A stretch of DNA of 64,000 bases from Prevotella sp. (GTDB lineage: Bacteria; Bacteroidota; Bacteroidia; Bacteroidales; Bacteroidaceae). The notes under the pieces were generated by a model. That model was not told the DNA's origin, ran no database searches, and worked only from the letters and a program-made list of their open reading frames with translations. This document shows, one piece after another, positions 37,169 to 46,429 of the stretch. Within the stretch, counting starts at the first letter, position 1. Each line of letters starts with the position of its first letter. Both the position numbers and the translations under genes were made by a program. The stretch spans positions 62,001-126,000 of the forward strand of contig JAFZIY010000019.1 of NCBI GenBank assembly GCA_017554105.1, given 5' to 3'.

Positions 37169-39625
37169 AGAAAAAGAATTATAATGGCTATGATGATGCT
37201 CGCAGGGGCATTGACGGCAAGTGCCACAAGCCTCACGCTGGGGAAGTGGCAGGTGAAGATGGGTGAAAACTGGATTGAAGCCAGTGTACCCTCGACACTA
37301 ATGGGTGTATTAACTGCCAACGGTATCGAACCGGAGGCACTCACGGCAGAGGACTATGCCAGGATTGACAAGAAACGGTTTGAGAAGAGTTGGACGTATC
37401 GCACGACGTTCAATATGCCAGCGCTGAAGGACGGGGAGCATGTGATACTATGCTTCGATGGTATCTGCTATCGTGCCAATGTGTGGCTCAATGGTCAGCA
37501 GATAGCCAACAGTCAGGAGATGGTGGGTTCCTTCCGCCAGTTTGAGTATGACGTGACAGCCAATATCGGTCAGGAGAACGTGCTTGAGGTGGAGGTGTTC
37601 CGTGCCCAGCCGGGAGATCCCAACATAGGCTTTGCCGACTGGAACCCGCGGCCTGCCGACGAGAGTATGGGCATCTGGCGTGAGGTAAGGGTGAAGACCT
37701 GCGGACCAGTGTCTGTGGCTCATTCTGCCGTACGCTCAAGGGTTAATAGCAAAACGCTCGACGAGGCATGGCTAACCGTTGCGACTGAACTGACAAACCA
37801 CAGCGACAAGCCAGTGTCGGGCGTGGTGGAAGGTACAATAGAGGGTCGTAACTTCGCATATCCCGTGAGTCTCAAAGCCCACGAGAAGCGTGCCTTCGTA
37901 CTGCCCTCGGAGATGCGCTTGGAGCATCCACGCCTCTGGTGGTGTCATAACATGGGTAAGCCTGAACTCTGCAACATGCATTTGGAGTTCGCGGAGAGCG
38001 GGAAGGTGTCGGACACTGAGGACATCCGTTTCGGCATCCGTGAGATACGCAGTTATCTGACAGATGAAGGTCATCGTGTATTCACCCTCAACGGACAGAA
38101 AGTGCTGCTCCGTGGTGCTGGATGGACCGACGATATCTATCTGCGCGACACGCCGGAGACCAACCGTCGACAATTGGAATATGTACGTGACATGAACATG
38201 AACACCGTTCGCCTGGAGGGTTTCTGGGGTACCTCGCAGAATCTCTATGACCTCTGTGACGAACTGGGACTGATGATTCTCGTTGGGTGGAGTTGTCACT
38301 GGGAGTGGGAGGACTACCTCGGTTCACCCACCGAGGAACCCTACGGCGGCATCATAACTCCAGAGCAGATAGCACTCATCGCACAGTCGTTCCAGGACCA
38401 GGTGATGTGGCTACGCTATCATCCCTCGATTATCGGGTGGTTCGTGGGCAGCGACAGAATACCCAAGCCTGAGTTGGAGAAGAGTTACCATGAGTTTCTC
38501 AGTAAGCAGGACGACCGCGACTACCTGATTTCCGCAAAGGGTCTGACAAGTGAGATATCTGGACCGTCGGGTACGAAGATGGAGGGTCCATACGAGTACG
38601 TGGGACCATCTTACTGGTATCTGCCTGAGGCTCCCGGCGGTGCTTTCGGCTTCAACACCGAGACGGGCATAGGTGCTCAGTTGCCTGTGAAGGAGTCGCT
38701 TGAGAAGATGTTGGGTAAACAACTATTCCCCATAGACAACCGTTGGAACGTTCTCTGCACCGCCTCCAATTCGGAGATGAATACTTTAGGGAAACTGAAC
38801 GAGGTGATTCACCACCGTTTCGGCGACGCGAAGAACATTGACGAATACCTCTATCGTGCCGACATGCTAAGTTATGAGAGTACGAAAGCGATGTTCGAGG
38901 GCTTCCGCGCACATTGGCCACACACCACAGGTATCATACAGTGGATGCTGAACGGTGCCCGTCCGGGAATCTACTGGCAACTATACGACTACTACAAGCA
39001 GCCCAATGCTGCCTATTATGGTGTGAAGAAGGCCAATGCGCCCGTGCAGTTGATATACGACTACCATGCCAAGGCTGTCTATGCCGTCAATGAGACACTG
39101 CAATGCGATACGCTTACGGCTTCGATGCAGTTGTTGAAGAATGGAGCAGTAAGCAGCGACAACCGACAGATAGAGGTGGCACCTGGAACGGTGGTTAAGG
39201 TCTTCGACATCGATACCTCGGGTGCGTCCGCCGCTTTCCTCTTCCTCAAACTGAAGGGTAAGGACAATAAGGAGGTGGCAACCAATGAGTATTTCCTGGT
39301 GGCGGAGAATGATACCTACGACTGGGAAAAGACCTCTTGGGTGCACACTCCTATCACGCACTATGCCTCTTATGCCATGCTTGACGGGATGTGCAGCAAG
39401 GATTATCGGCTGAATGTCAAGAAGATGGCAGATGAGAAATATGAGGTGACGGTAAGCAACCCCACGGACAAGGTGGCCTTTATGATTCGTCTCACGGCGA
39501 AGGATGAGAAGGGACAGTTGATTTGTCCTGCCTATTGGTCGGACAACTACCTGACACTGGCTCCTGGCAAGACGCGTACCGTAAGCCTGACTACTCCAGG
39601 CAATAAGAATCCCCGAATCGAATAG
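37166..39625 (+). CDS. Secreted GH2 exo-beta-glucosaminidase/mannosidase-type glycosidase
   Basis: 819 aa, signal peptide (GALTASATS). GH2 sugar-binding and Ig-like domains (WTYRTTFNMP, NVWLNGQQIANSQEMVG, ADESMGIWREV) and a TIM barrel with RGAGWTDDIYLRDTP, GSD (428-430) and GFNTETG with Glu499. The Asp430/Glu499 pair matches the acid/base and nucleophile motifs of CsxA-type exo-beta-D-glucosaminidases, rather than the Glu/Glu pair of beta-galactosidases. Whether the substrate is glucosamine or mannose is not settled. Stop codon is directly followed by a GC-rich repeat. Confidence 0.85.
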   Translation: MRKRIIMAMMMLAGALTASATSLTLGKWQVKMGENWIEASVPSTLMGVLTANGIEPEALTAEDYARIDKKRFEKSWTYRTTFNMPALKDGEHVILCFDGICYRANVWLNGQQIANSQEMVGSFRQFEYDVTANIGQENVLEVEVFRAQPGDPNIGFADWNPRPADESMGIWREVRVKTCGPVSVAHSAVRSRVNSKTLDEAWLTVATELTNHSDKPVSGVVEGTIEGRNFAYPVSLKAHEKRAFVLPSEMRLEHPRLWWCHNMGKPELCNMHLEFAESGKVSDTEDIRFGIREIRSYLTDEGHRVFTLNGQKVLLRGAGWTDDIYLRDTPETNRRQLEYVRDMNMNTVRLEGFWGTSQNLYDLCDELGLMILVGWSCHWEWEDYLGSPTEEPYGGIITPEQIALIAQSFQDQVMWLRYHPSIIGWFVGSDRIPKPELEKSYHEFLSKQDDRDYLISAKGLTSEISGPSGTKMEGPYEYVGPSYWYLPEAPGGAFGFNTETGIGAQLPVKESLEKMLGKQLFPIDNRWNVLCTASNSEMNTLGKLNEVIHHRFGDAKNIDEYLYRADMLSYESTKAMFEGFRAHWPHTTGIIQWMLNGARPGIYWQLYDYYKQPNAAYYGVKKANAPVQLIYDYHAKAVYAVNETLQCDTLTASMQLLKNGAVSSDNRQIEVAPGTVVKVFDIDTSGASAAFLFLKLKGKDNKEVATNEYFLVAENDTYDWEKTSWVHTPITHYASYAMLDGMCSKDYRLNVKKMADEKYEVTVSNPTDKVAFMIRLTAKDEKGQLICPAYWSDNYLTLAPGKTRTVSLTTPGNKNPRIE

Positions 39626-39761
39626 ACCCCACCCCTTCCCCTCCCCTTCAAGGGGCGGGGAGTCGTTGGTGCAGGCTTTATAATTCTTTATCTTGTATTG
39701 TGATTAATGCCCTATCACTGATGTTTCCCCGCCCCTGTGAGGGGAGGGGCAGGGGTGGGGT
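39625..39761. repeat. Inverted pair of GC-rich palindromic repeats
   Basis: Copy at 39625-39664 (GACCCCACCCC to GGGGCGGGGAGTC) and inverted copy at 39724-39761, filling most of the gap between convergent GH2 and GH20 genes. The first copy overlaps the last base of the GH2 stop codon. Confidence 0.85.
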
Positions 39762-39791
39762 AGTAAATTTATGGTCAATATCAGGAAAAGC

Positions 39792-41387
39792 TCAGAATTG
39801 CCAACGACTGGGGAGTTGACGCCCTGGCCAGAGATGCTTGGCATAATGATATTTGTAGAGTTCATAAAGACGCGTGAGACGTGTCAGGCGCCTTTTAAAT
39901 GCCTCATAGTCCTTATGCTCCGGTTGGGTCCACTGCACCTCGGCAAGCGCTGCCATGCGAGGCAGTGCCTGATATTCCACCAGTCCCTCTGTCAGCAGAT
40001 ACTCTGCCCATAGGTTGGCCTGAGTACCATGGATATGAGCCTTGGCTTCTGCCGATAGCGTTTCCGGTGCGGGTTCCAGCGAGTACACCTTTTCCACAGG
40101 GATGAATCCTCCACAGCGGGTGGGCTCAAACTCTGCTTCCTCTGACTGCAGATAGTCGAAATAGACATGTGAGGTAGGTGTCATCACAACATCATGACCT
40201 TGTTCGGCAGCCTTTGCGCCTGGCTCAGAACCTCGCCACGACATTATCATGGCATCCTGCGGACAACCGTCCAATATCTCATCCCAGCCGAGGGCGCGAC
40301 GATGATGGGAGGTCAGATAGTTAAACACCTTCTGGGTGAAGTAAGGCTGAATCTGATTCTTTGTGAGTCCCAGTGCCTGACATTTCGGACATGCCTCCCA
40401 CTTCACAGTAGGAGCCTCGTCGCCACCGATATGAATAACCTCAGACGGGAAGATGTCCATAATCTCGGCAAGTACACCCTCTATGAACTCGTACACCTTA
40501 GGATTGCCAACGCAAAGCACATCGGTATAAACACCCCAATAGTGACCTACTTGATAAGGACCGCCCGTGCAACCCAGTTCAGGATAGCATGCCAGGGCTG
40601 CCAGCATGTGACCGGGCATGTCTATTTCCGGAATCACAGTGATATGACGCTGCTGGGCGTATGCCACAATCTCGCGTGCCTGCTGCTGTGTGTAGAATCC
40701 GCCATGAGGTGTCTCGTCGTCCAGGTCGGAGTTAGTGCCAAGGACGGTGCCTGAGCGTTGTGACCCTATCTCTGTCAACTTGGGGAAACGCTTGATTTCG
40801 ATGCGCCAGCCCTGGTCATCAGACAGATGCCAGTGGAAGGTGTTCATGTTATGGAGCGCAATAAGGTCGATGAACCTCTTGACGAAGTCGACGCTCCAGA
40901 AATGGCGCGAGCAGTCGAGCATCATACCGCGATAGCCGAAACGGGGTGCGTCGGTGATGATGACCGCAGGCATCACGGTACCATACGTCACGGCCTTGCG
41001 CAGTGTCTGTATGCCGTAGAACACACCTGCCGCCGAGCCTCCCTGGATGGTGACGCCCTTTTGTTCGACGGTTAGCACATAACCATCCTTATTTGTTATT
41101 TTCGGCGAGACGGTGAGTTCGATGTAACGCACATTCTTGTCACGTTTCTGAGCCATCTGAAGGTTGAGGCTAACGGCTTCCTTCAGGTATTGCTGCAGAA
41201 AGGCAGCCTCTTGTTGCAGACTGGCATCGCAAAGAATCGACACCTCGCCGTCGAGTATAAATGATTTGCCTTTCTGCATGACGATGCTTTGTGGCAGTGG
41301 TACTATGTCGTAACTGGCCATGTCGCCAGCCCATAAACCTGTGCTCATACCCATGAGCAATAATAGAATGGTTACTAATTTCTTCAT
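39792..41387 (-). CDS. Secreted GH20 beta-N-acetylhexosaminidase
   Basis: 531 aa with a signal peptide (GMSTGLWAGD). GH20 domain 2 (about 25-145) then a TIM barrel: GYRGMMLDCSRHF, FHWHLSDDQGWRIEIK, IDMPGHMLAALA, and the catalytic Asp323-Glu324 pair in VIHIGGDEAP. It removes terminal GlcNAc/GalNAc using the substrate's N-acetyl group. It lies 6 bp downstream of the NagB-half gene, so they form one operon. Confidence 0.95.
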   Translation of the reverse strand: MKKLVTILLLLMGMSTGLWAGDMASYDIVPLPQSIVMQKGKSFILDGEVSILCDASLQQEAAFLQQYLKEAVSLNLQMAQKRDKNVRYIELTVSPKITNKDGYVLTVEQKGVTIQGGSAAGVFYGIQTLRKAVTYGTVMPAVIITDAPRFGYRGMMLDCSRHFWSVDFVKRFIDLIALHNMNTFHWHLSDDQGWRIEIKRFPKLTEIGSQRSGTVLGTNSDLDDETPHGGFYTQQQAREIVAYAQQRHITVIPEIDMPGHMLAALACYPELGCTGGPYQVGHYWGVYTDVLCVGNPKVYEFIEGVLAEIMDIFPSEVIHIGGDEAPTVKWEACPKCQALGLTKNQIQPYFTQKVFNYLTSHHRRALGWDEILDGCPQDAMIMSWRGSEPGAKAAEQGHDVVMTPTSHVYFDYLQSEEAEFEPTRCGGFIPVEKVYSLEPAPETLSAEAKAHIHGTQANLWAEYLLTEGLVEYQALPRMAALAEVQWTQPEHKDYEAFKRRLTRLTRLYELYKYHYAKHLWPGRQLPSRWQF

Positions 41388-41393
41388 ATCTGT

Positions 41394-42530
41394 TTAGAAT
41401 TTGTATTCCACAAAAGCCTCCATGGCCTCGTAGCAGGCCAGGCCCAGGTTATCGTAACGCTTGGCGGTCTCGCGGTTTCTGTCCTCAGCACGCTGCCAGA
41501 ACAGTCGCTCGTCATTACCCATGAAGGGAGCGCTCTCCATCTGACTCTGATGGCGCAGTATGGAGTTTCGTTTCTCGCGCAACTCCTCAGGACTCATAGG
41601 CACGCACATCTCGATGTCTGCTACATCCCATTCAGACCATGCACCACGGTACATCCACACGCGACAGTCCTTCAGCCACTCAGCGCCAGCCTTCTTTACC
41701 TCGTCGATGGCCGCCAGAACGGCATCGGTGCATTTACGGTGTGTGCCGTGAGGGTCGGCAAGGTCGGCAGCCACATATATCTGATGAGGCTGAATCTCTG
41801 AAATCAGTTCGATGATAGGCGTGACGTCCTTCTCCGTCATAGGTAACTTCTCAATCCTGCCACTCTCGTAGAATGGCAGGTCAAGGAAGTGGATATGCTT
41901 GCTGCCGATGCCGTTATACTCGCATGCCAGACGAGCCTCCCCGCGACGAATCAGTCCCTTCAGTCGCAGTATCTGCTCATTGTCGGAATCACCCTCTTTC
42001 TTGTTCCTGATAAAGTCCTTCACCGCCTGATACGATTGCTTTATCACCTCGTCGCTGCCATTAGCATAGATGGTGTTGAATCCGTTGATGAAATGCATGA
42101 AGCGACGAATCTCCACGTCGCCCACGGCTATGTTGCCACTAGTCTCGTAGGCCACATGTACGTCATGTTTCTGTTGCATCAGTCGGCGTATGGTGCCTCC
42201 CATGGAAATGACATCGTCGTCGGGATGTGGCGAGAACACTATCACTCGCTTGGGATAGGGCTTTGCACGCTCGGGACGGGTAGTGTCGTCAGCATCGGGC
42301 TTCCCACCAGGCCAGCCTGTGATGGTGTGCTGTAACTCGTTAAACACCTCAATGTTTACCAGACCGGCCTTATTGTCGAATCGCTCCAGTAGATGACCGA
42401 GACCGTTGTCAATATAATCCTTGGTGGAGAGTTTCAGCAGTGGCTTGCCTGTTTTCTGACAAAGTTCAATTACTTGTCGCCTCAACTCATGGTTGGGCAT
42501 CTGGATATTTGAGGTTAAATTGAAATTCAT
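41394..42530 (-). CDS. PIG-L/LmbE domain: free-standing C-terminal half of the NagB fusion
   Basis: 378 aa from the ATG at 42530 (an upstream in-frame ATG at 42638 precedes the promoter box at 42562-42570). The protein strongly resembles the C-terminal half of the fused glucosamine-6-phosphate deaminase of Bacteroidetes: FNELQHTITGWPGGKP, VFSPHPDDDVISMGG (PIG-L metal motif), AYETSGNIAVGD, ADPHGTHR, MYRGAWSEWD and SILRHQSQMESAPF. The NagB isomerase domain (about 270 residues) is absent here. A deacetylase-like activity is likely from the PHPDDD motif; the biological role of this half is unknown. First gene of an operon with GH20. Confidence 0.85.
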   Translation of the reverse strand: MNFNLTSNIQMPNHELRRQVIELCQKTGKPLLKLSTKDYIDNGLGHLLERFDNKAGLVNIEVFNELQHTITGWPGGKPDADDTTRPERAKPYPKRVIVFSPHPDDDVISMGGTIRRLMQQKHDVHVAYETSGNIAVGDVEIRRFMHFINGFNTIYANGSDEVIKQSYQAVKDFIRNKKEGDSDNEQILRLKGLIRRGEARLACEYNGIGSKHIHFLDLPFYESGRIEKLPMTEKDVTPIIELISEIQPHQIYVAADLADPHGTHRKCTDAVLAAIDEVKKAGAEWLKDCRVWMYRGAWSEWDVADIEMCVPMSPEELREKRNSILRHQSQMESAPFMGNDERLFWQRAEDRNRETAKRYDNLGLACYEAMEAFVEYKF

Positions 42531-42561
42531 AAGGTTAATAATAAAAGTAATAAATCTGGTT

Positions 42562-42570
42562 ACAAAGATA
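42562..42570 (-). promoter_or_regulatory. Promoter box TATCTTTGT
   Basis: Bacteroidetes -7 element on the minus strand, 32 bp before the start of the NagB-half gene. Confidence 0.7.
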
Positions 42571-42746
42571 AATAAAATATCCGTACCTTGATATAAAATT
42601 TCATGAAGATTAATACAAAAATGTGCATTCCCTGACAAATAATCTCATCATGATTTCCAGAGAATTGTTTGCAAATACCAACATTTTTTCCGAACTTTGC
42701 GACATGGTTATGACATAATCCTTACACTTAAATCGATAGCGAGCAA

Positions 42747-43943
42747 ATGAAAACTGACGACATTAACAATACTGATGACGGAAAGAAGACAGGTTCGTCA
42801 GACGAACCAGTCTATAGGGTGCTGGGTGAATCGGGCATGGTGGAGGATGAGGACGGGAACGTGTACAGCGTCTCTGAAGTCTATGGCTATGAAGAAACGC
42901 CTAAGTCCTTCTTCAACGACCCTCCTCCAGCATTTGAGGACAAGACCAGTCCTGCCTATTGGGATTTCTACTATGACCCACGTTACTGCGGGCCAAGTCG
43001 TGAGGAGTATATCGAAAAGATGATACGTCAATACAGCAGTCCCAGTTATCGGGAAAGGGAAAAGGAGAAGGTTCCGGTTATTACTGGACCTGCAAAGGAG
43101 AAAACTTCTGCAATGCCAGAACCTGCAAAAGAGGAAGTACCTGTAATTGCTAAGTCAGTAAAGGAGAAAGCCGACAGGGAACAGAGAGAAGCAGAGCGTG
43201 ACGGGTTGCACCCAGTCTATCATCTTTATGTGTCGGGCAGGCATTTCTGCGGAATAGAGAACCGCAATAAAGAAAAGGTCGTTCCGGATAAAGTGTATTA
43301 TTTAGGTGGGTTTTATTATAACGGATTAGCCAGAGTACAAAGACGGAAGACAGGAAAATTCGGGTTCGTTGACATACATGGCAATGAGGTAATTCCGTGT
43401 ACTTGGAGGTCTGCCGGGGAATTCAGTGAGTATATGGCATGCGTGCAGGACACCAACCGCAGGTGCGGTTACGTGGATGTGACAGGTCGACTTATTATTC
43501 CATGCACATGGGAAGAAGGTTGGCCGTTTCATGAAGGACTGGCAAGGGTGCAGTCTGACAAGAAGATAGGCATGATAGACCAGAGCGGCAGACTTGTTAT
43601 CCCATGTATATGGAAAGGAATGAGTGATTTCAGCGAAGGTCTTGCGGGAGTGAGGGATGAGAATGGCAAATGCGGCTATGTAGATAAAACCGGCAAGGTG
43701 GTGATACCATGCCAATGGAGGCAGGTATGGACGTTCTGTGAGGGGCTCGCCGTAGTTCAGGATTTCAATAAACGGTTAGGATTTATCGATAAAAGCGGAG
43801 AACTGGTGATACCGTGCCGATGGAAGAAAGCGATATTCTTCAAGAACGGAGTGGCCAGAGTGTCCGACTCAAAGTCCTTTTTCCTTAAAGACAAATGGGT
43901 ATATATTGACAAGCAAGGCCGAATACTGCCAAACAAAGATTAG
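42747..43943 (+). CDS. WG-repeat protein
   Basis: 398 aa with no signal peptide. N-terminal about 150 residues are low-complexity and charged, with near-repeats such as EKVPVITGPAKEK. From about 175 there are six WG-type beta repeats of about 38-40 residues with GFVDIHGNEVIPCTW, GYVDVTGRLIIPCTW, GMIDQSGRLVIPCIW, GYVDKTGKVVIPCQW and GFIDKSGELVIPCRW. An unusual constant Cys-x-Trp follows each IP. WG-repeat proteins are thought to mediate binding; the partner is unknown. It adjoins a duplicated tRNA end. Confidence 0.85.
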   Translation: MKTDDINNTDDGKKTGSSDEPVYRVLGESGMVEDEDGNVYSVSEVYGYEETPKSFFNDPPPAFEDKTSPAYWDFYYDPRYCGPSREEYIEKMIRQYSSPSYREREKEKVPVITGPAKEKTSAMPEPAKEEVPVIAKSVKEKADREQREAERDGLHPVYHLYVSGRHFCGIENRNKEKVVPDKVYYLGGFYYNGLARVQRRKTGKFGFVDIHGNEVIPCTWRSAGEFSEYMACVQDTNRRCGYVDVTGRLIIPCTWEEGWPFHEGLARVQSDKKIGMIDQSGRLVIPCIWKGMSDFSEGLAGVRDENGKCGYVDKTGKVVIPCQWRQVWTFCEGLAVVQDFNKRLGFIDKSGELVIPCRWKKAIFFKNGVARVSDSKSFFLKDKWVYIDKQGRILPNKD

Positions 43944-43982
43944 AGGACGTGTCCTTGGGTTGTTGGAAAAGCCTTATAATAC

Positions 43983-44180
43983 AAAAAAGCCTACCGAAGT
44001 AGGCTTTTGCGCTCCAGGATGGGCTTGAAATTTGTTGAGTGCAACGAGACTCTTCGACCGAACGTTTACAGTCAGCGTAGCTGGGGTAAACGAAATGGTG
44101 AGGGAGAAAACCTTGGTGAAAGCCCATGAAAACGAAAAAAGCCTACCGAAGTAGGCTTTGCGCTCCAGGATGGGCTTGAA
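43983..44180. repeat. Direct repeat of tRNA-Asn 3' end plus terminator
   Basis: Copy A 43983-44029 and copy B 44135-44180 agree over 46 bases apart from one extra T. Each holds an inverted AGCCTAC/GTAGGCT terminator stem and about 20 bases of the tRNA 3' end. The 105 bp between shows no gene. It may be a remnant att site or a collapsed tandem tRNA pair. Confidence 0.75.
44135..44158 (-). terminator. Terminator of the tRNA-Asn gene
   Basis: On the minus strand AAAGCCTAC / GTAGGCTTT with loop TTCG, followed by TTTTTT, right after the tRNA 3' end. Confidence 0.8.
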
Positions 44181-44234
44181 CCAACGACCCCCTGATTAAC
44201 AGTCAGGTGCTCTAACCAACTGAGCTACTGAAGC
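44161..44234 (-). tRNA. tRNA-Asn (anticodon GTT)
   Basis: On the minus strand a 74-nt cloverleaf: acceptor GCTTCAG / CTGGAGC (one G-U), D arm GCTCAGTTGGTTAGAGC, anticodon stem CCTGA / TCAGG with loop CTGTTAA (anticodon GTT), and T-loop TTCAAGC (one mismatch in the T stem). CCA is not encoded. A terminator follows. Confidence 0.95.
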
Positions 44235-44374
44235 ATTAAGGCATTGCGTTGAATGCGGGTGCAAAGGTAGAAAGTTTTTCGGAAACGTGCAAATTTTTTT
44301 GCCGTTTTTTTACTTTGGCGACTAAAAAGAATAAAAAATAATGTAAAATAGATGTGTTTAACATTATAATAATG

Positions 44375-44383
44375 TACCTTTGC
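44375..44383 (+). promoter_or_regulatory. Promoter box TACCTTTGC
   Basis: Bacteroidetes -7 element, 36 bp before the S41 protease start. Confidence 0.75.
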
Positions 44384-44418
44384 AAGCGGAAGGTTTTGAC
44401 CATTCCAAGAACTTGTAT

Positions 44419-46125
44419 ATGAAGAAAAACTTTTCTCTATTTATGAAGACGACCTTTTCTTTAGGGTGCATCTATATGAGGTGCATCGTTGTGTCGGTGG
44501 CGCTGATGCTCTCTATGGGGGGCTTTGCTCAGCAGGACCATAATTTCCAAGTGGCTAAGAACTTGGACATCTTCAATGCCATCTACCGGAATCTTGACAT
44601 GATGTATGTGGACACGCTTGATGCCAACGAGGTGATAGGCACAGGCATAAATGCCATGTTGCAGTCGCTTGACCCTTACACCGTGTATTATCCTGCCTCC
44701 GATGTGAAGGACCTGAAGATGATGATTACGGGAAAGTATGCGGGCATAGGTGCTCTGATTAGGTATAACGCTAAACTGAAGCGCGTGGTGATTGACGAGC
44801 CGTATGCCAACACTCCTGCCGCGGAGGCGGGATTGAAGAAGGGTGACATTATCCTGAGCATTGATGACTCCACGATGGTGGACAAGGATGTGTCGTATGT
44901 GAGCAGTCGCCTGCGCGGTGATGCCGGTACTACCTTTGCCCTGAAGATACAGCGCCCAGGCACAGCCAAGCCTATAACAAAGAAGATAACGCGACGCGCC
45001 ATACAAATGCCCGCAATCCCGTATTACGGGGTAGTGGAGGGCGATTATGGATATATCAACCTCAACTCGTTCACCGAGGACTGCTCCAAGGAGATGCGCC
45101 GTGCCTTCGTTGACCTGAAAGGGAAGGGTATCAAGGGTCTGGTGTTTGACCTGCGTGGTAATGGCGGTGGCTCGTTGGACGAGGCGGTGCATATAGTGAA
45201 TATGTTCGTAGAGAAGAACCTGACGCTGGTGACCACGAAGGGTAAACTGTCGCGCTCCAACCGTGAGTATAAGACGACGAAGGAGCCGATAGACACGGAA
45301 ATGCCTATAGTGGTTCTTGTGAACGGTGAGACGGCATCGGCGAGTGAGATTACGGCAGGTTCGCTACAAGACCTTGACCGTGCTGTGGTGCTCGGCATGC
45401 GGACCTACGGCAAGGGATTGGTGCAGACACCGATAGACCTGCCATATAACGCTAACCTGAAACTCACCACTGGCAAGTATTACATTCCTAGTGGGCGCTG
45501 CATACAGGCAATCAACTACAAACATTCGCGCGGAGGCTACACTGAGCATATCCCTGACTCACTGACGAAGGTGTTCTATACCACAGGCGGCAGGGAGGTG
45601 CGCGATGGTGGAGGCATCAAGCCCGACGTGGAGGTTAGACCTGACTCACTGCCTAACATAGCATACTATCTCAGTGTCTCAGGACGCGACTCCACGGAGG
45701 TAATGTTCGAATATGTGCTCGACTATATTGCCAAGCATCCTACCATTGCACCGGCAAGAGAGTTCGACCTTACTGACAGCGACTACGAAGAGTTTAAACG
45801 TCGTGTCATTGCAAGTGGATTCACTTATGACCCTGAGACGGAGAAGGCCCTGTCGGCTCTGAAGAAACTGGCGAAGTTCGAGGGTTACTACGATGGTGCG
45901 AAGGCTGAGTTTGATGCCCTTGAGGCAAAACTGAAACACGACTTAGCGCATGATCTTGACTACAACAAAACAACACTGAAGAATCTTCTACGCAGCGATA
46001 TCGTGGCTGCATATTATTTCCAGGAGGGTGCGATACAGAACTCTTTGCTCAACGACAAGCAGTTTGCAGAGGCCATCGCATTGCTGCGAGATGGTGAGAG
46101 GTATAAATCGATATTAAAGAAATAA
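44419..46125 (+). CDS. S41-family C-terminal processing protease
   Basis: 568 aa from the ATG at 44419; an in-frame TTG at 44380 overlaps the promoter box and is rejected. The ATG at 44443 or a further internal Met is possible. Hydrophobic N-terminus (VVSVALMLSMGGFAQQ) suggests a signal peptide; a PDZ-like domain (about 85-165, VVIDEPYANTPAAEAGLKKGD) precedes the S41 core with LVFDLRGNGGGSLDEAV, VNGETASASEI (Ser) and TYGKGLVQ (Lys). It cleaves C-terminal segments of periplasmic proteins. A terminator follows at 46157. Confidence 0.93.
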   Translation: MKKNFSLFMKTTFSLGCIYMRCIVVSVALMLSMGGFAQQDHNFQVAKNLDIFNAIYRNLDMMYVDTLDANEVIGTGINAMLQSLDPYTVYYPASDVKDLKMMITGKYAGIGALIRYNAKLKRVVIDEPYANTPAAEAGLKKGDIILSIDDSTMVDKDVSYVSSRLRGDAGTTFALKIQRPGTAKPITKKITRRAIQMPAIPYYGVVEGDYGYINLNSFTEDCSKEMRRAFVDLKGKGIKGLVFDLRGNGGGSLDEAVHIVNMFVEKNLTLVTTKGKLSRSNREYKTTKEPIDTEMPIVVLVNGETASASEITAGSLQDLDRAVVLGMRTYGKGLVQTPIDLPYNANLKLTTGKYYIPSGRCIQAINYKHSRGGYTEHIPDSLTKVFYTTGGREVRDGGGIKPDVEVRPDSLPNIAYYLSVSGRDSTEVMFEYVLDYIAKHPTIAPAREFDLTDSDYEEFKRRVIASGFTYDPETEKALSALKKLAKFEGYYDGAKAEFDALEAKLKHDLAHDLDYNKTTLKNLLRSDIVAAYYFQEGAIQNSLLNDKQFAEAIALLRDGERYKSILKK

Positions 46126-46156
46126 GACTTAGTCGCAAGAGTGACTGACATTGACT

Positions 46157-46197
46157 GCGCCTTCGGCATTCTATATTGATGCCGAAGGCGCGGTTTT
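46157..46197 (+). terminator. Intrinsic terminator
   Basis: A 13-bp stem GCGCCTTCGGCAT / ATGCCGAAGGCGC, then GGTTTTG. Confidence 0.85.
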
Positions 46198-46287
46198 GTA
46201 TTCTTATCTACCGTTAACTGGATGGCGATTTGTGTCCTTTCAGACGGCGAAACGATATGTTTCGGATTGAGATTGGACATCTTTTGG

Positions 46288-46375
46288 AAAGCAATCCTGC
46301 CAGGTTTGTTGAGTAATCCTGCCAGGATTGGTCGGCAATTTCGGCAGTTTTGGTGACCAATTTCGCCGATTTTGC
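46288..46375. repeat. Four-unit tandem array with exact 22-bp period
   Basis: Units start at 46288, 46310, 46332 and 46354. Two carry AATCCTGCCAGG and two carry AATTTCGGCAG or AATTTCGCCGA cores. They are the same families as in the array at 5378-5509. A fifth decayed unit may follow to 46397. The 513-bp gap 46126-46638 holds the terminator, this array and the 27-bp inverted repeat, and no convincing gene. Confidence 0.85.
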
Positions 46376-46429
46376 TTTGCGATTCCGCAGGACCCGATAT
46401 TAAAATAACGTGAATTCGACGAATTCTAT

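Noticed and set aside
43885-44127. 80-codon frame on the minus strand near the tRNA
   Set aside because: It runs through the duplicated terminator and tRNA end, so it is not likely a gene.
44380-44418. Extended N-terminus of the S41 protease
   Set aside because: Start would be a TTG within the promoter box.
46014-46280. Small antisense frame over the S41 gene end
   Set aside because: It covers the terminator and has no family features.
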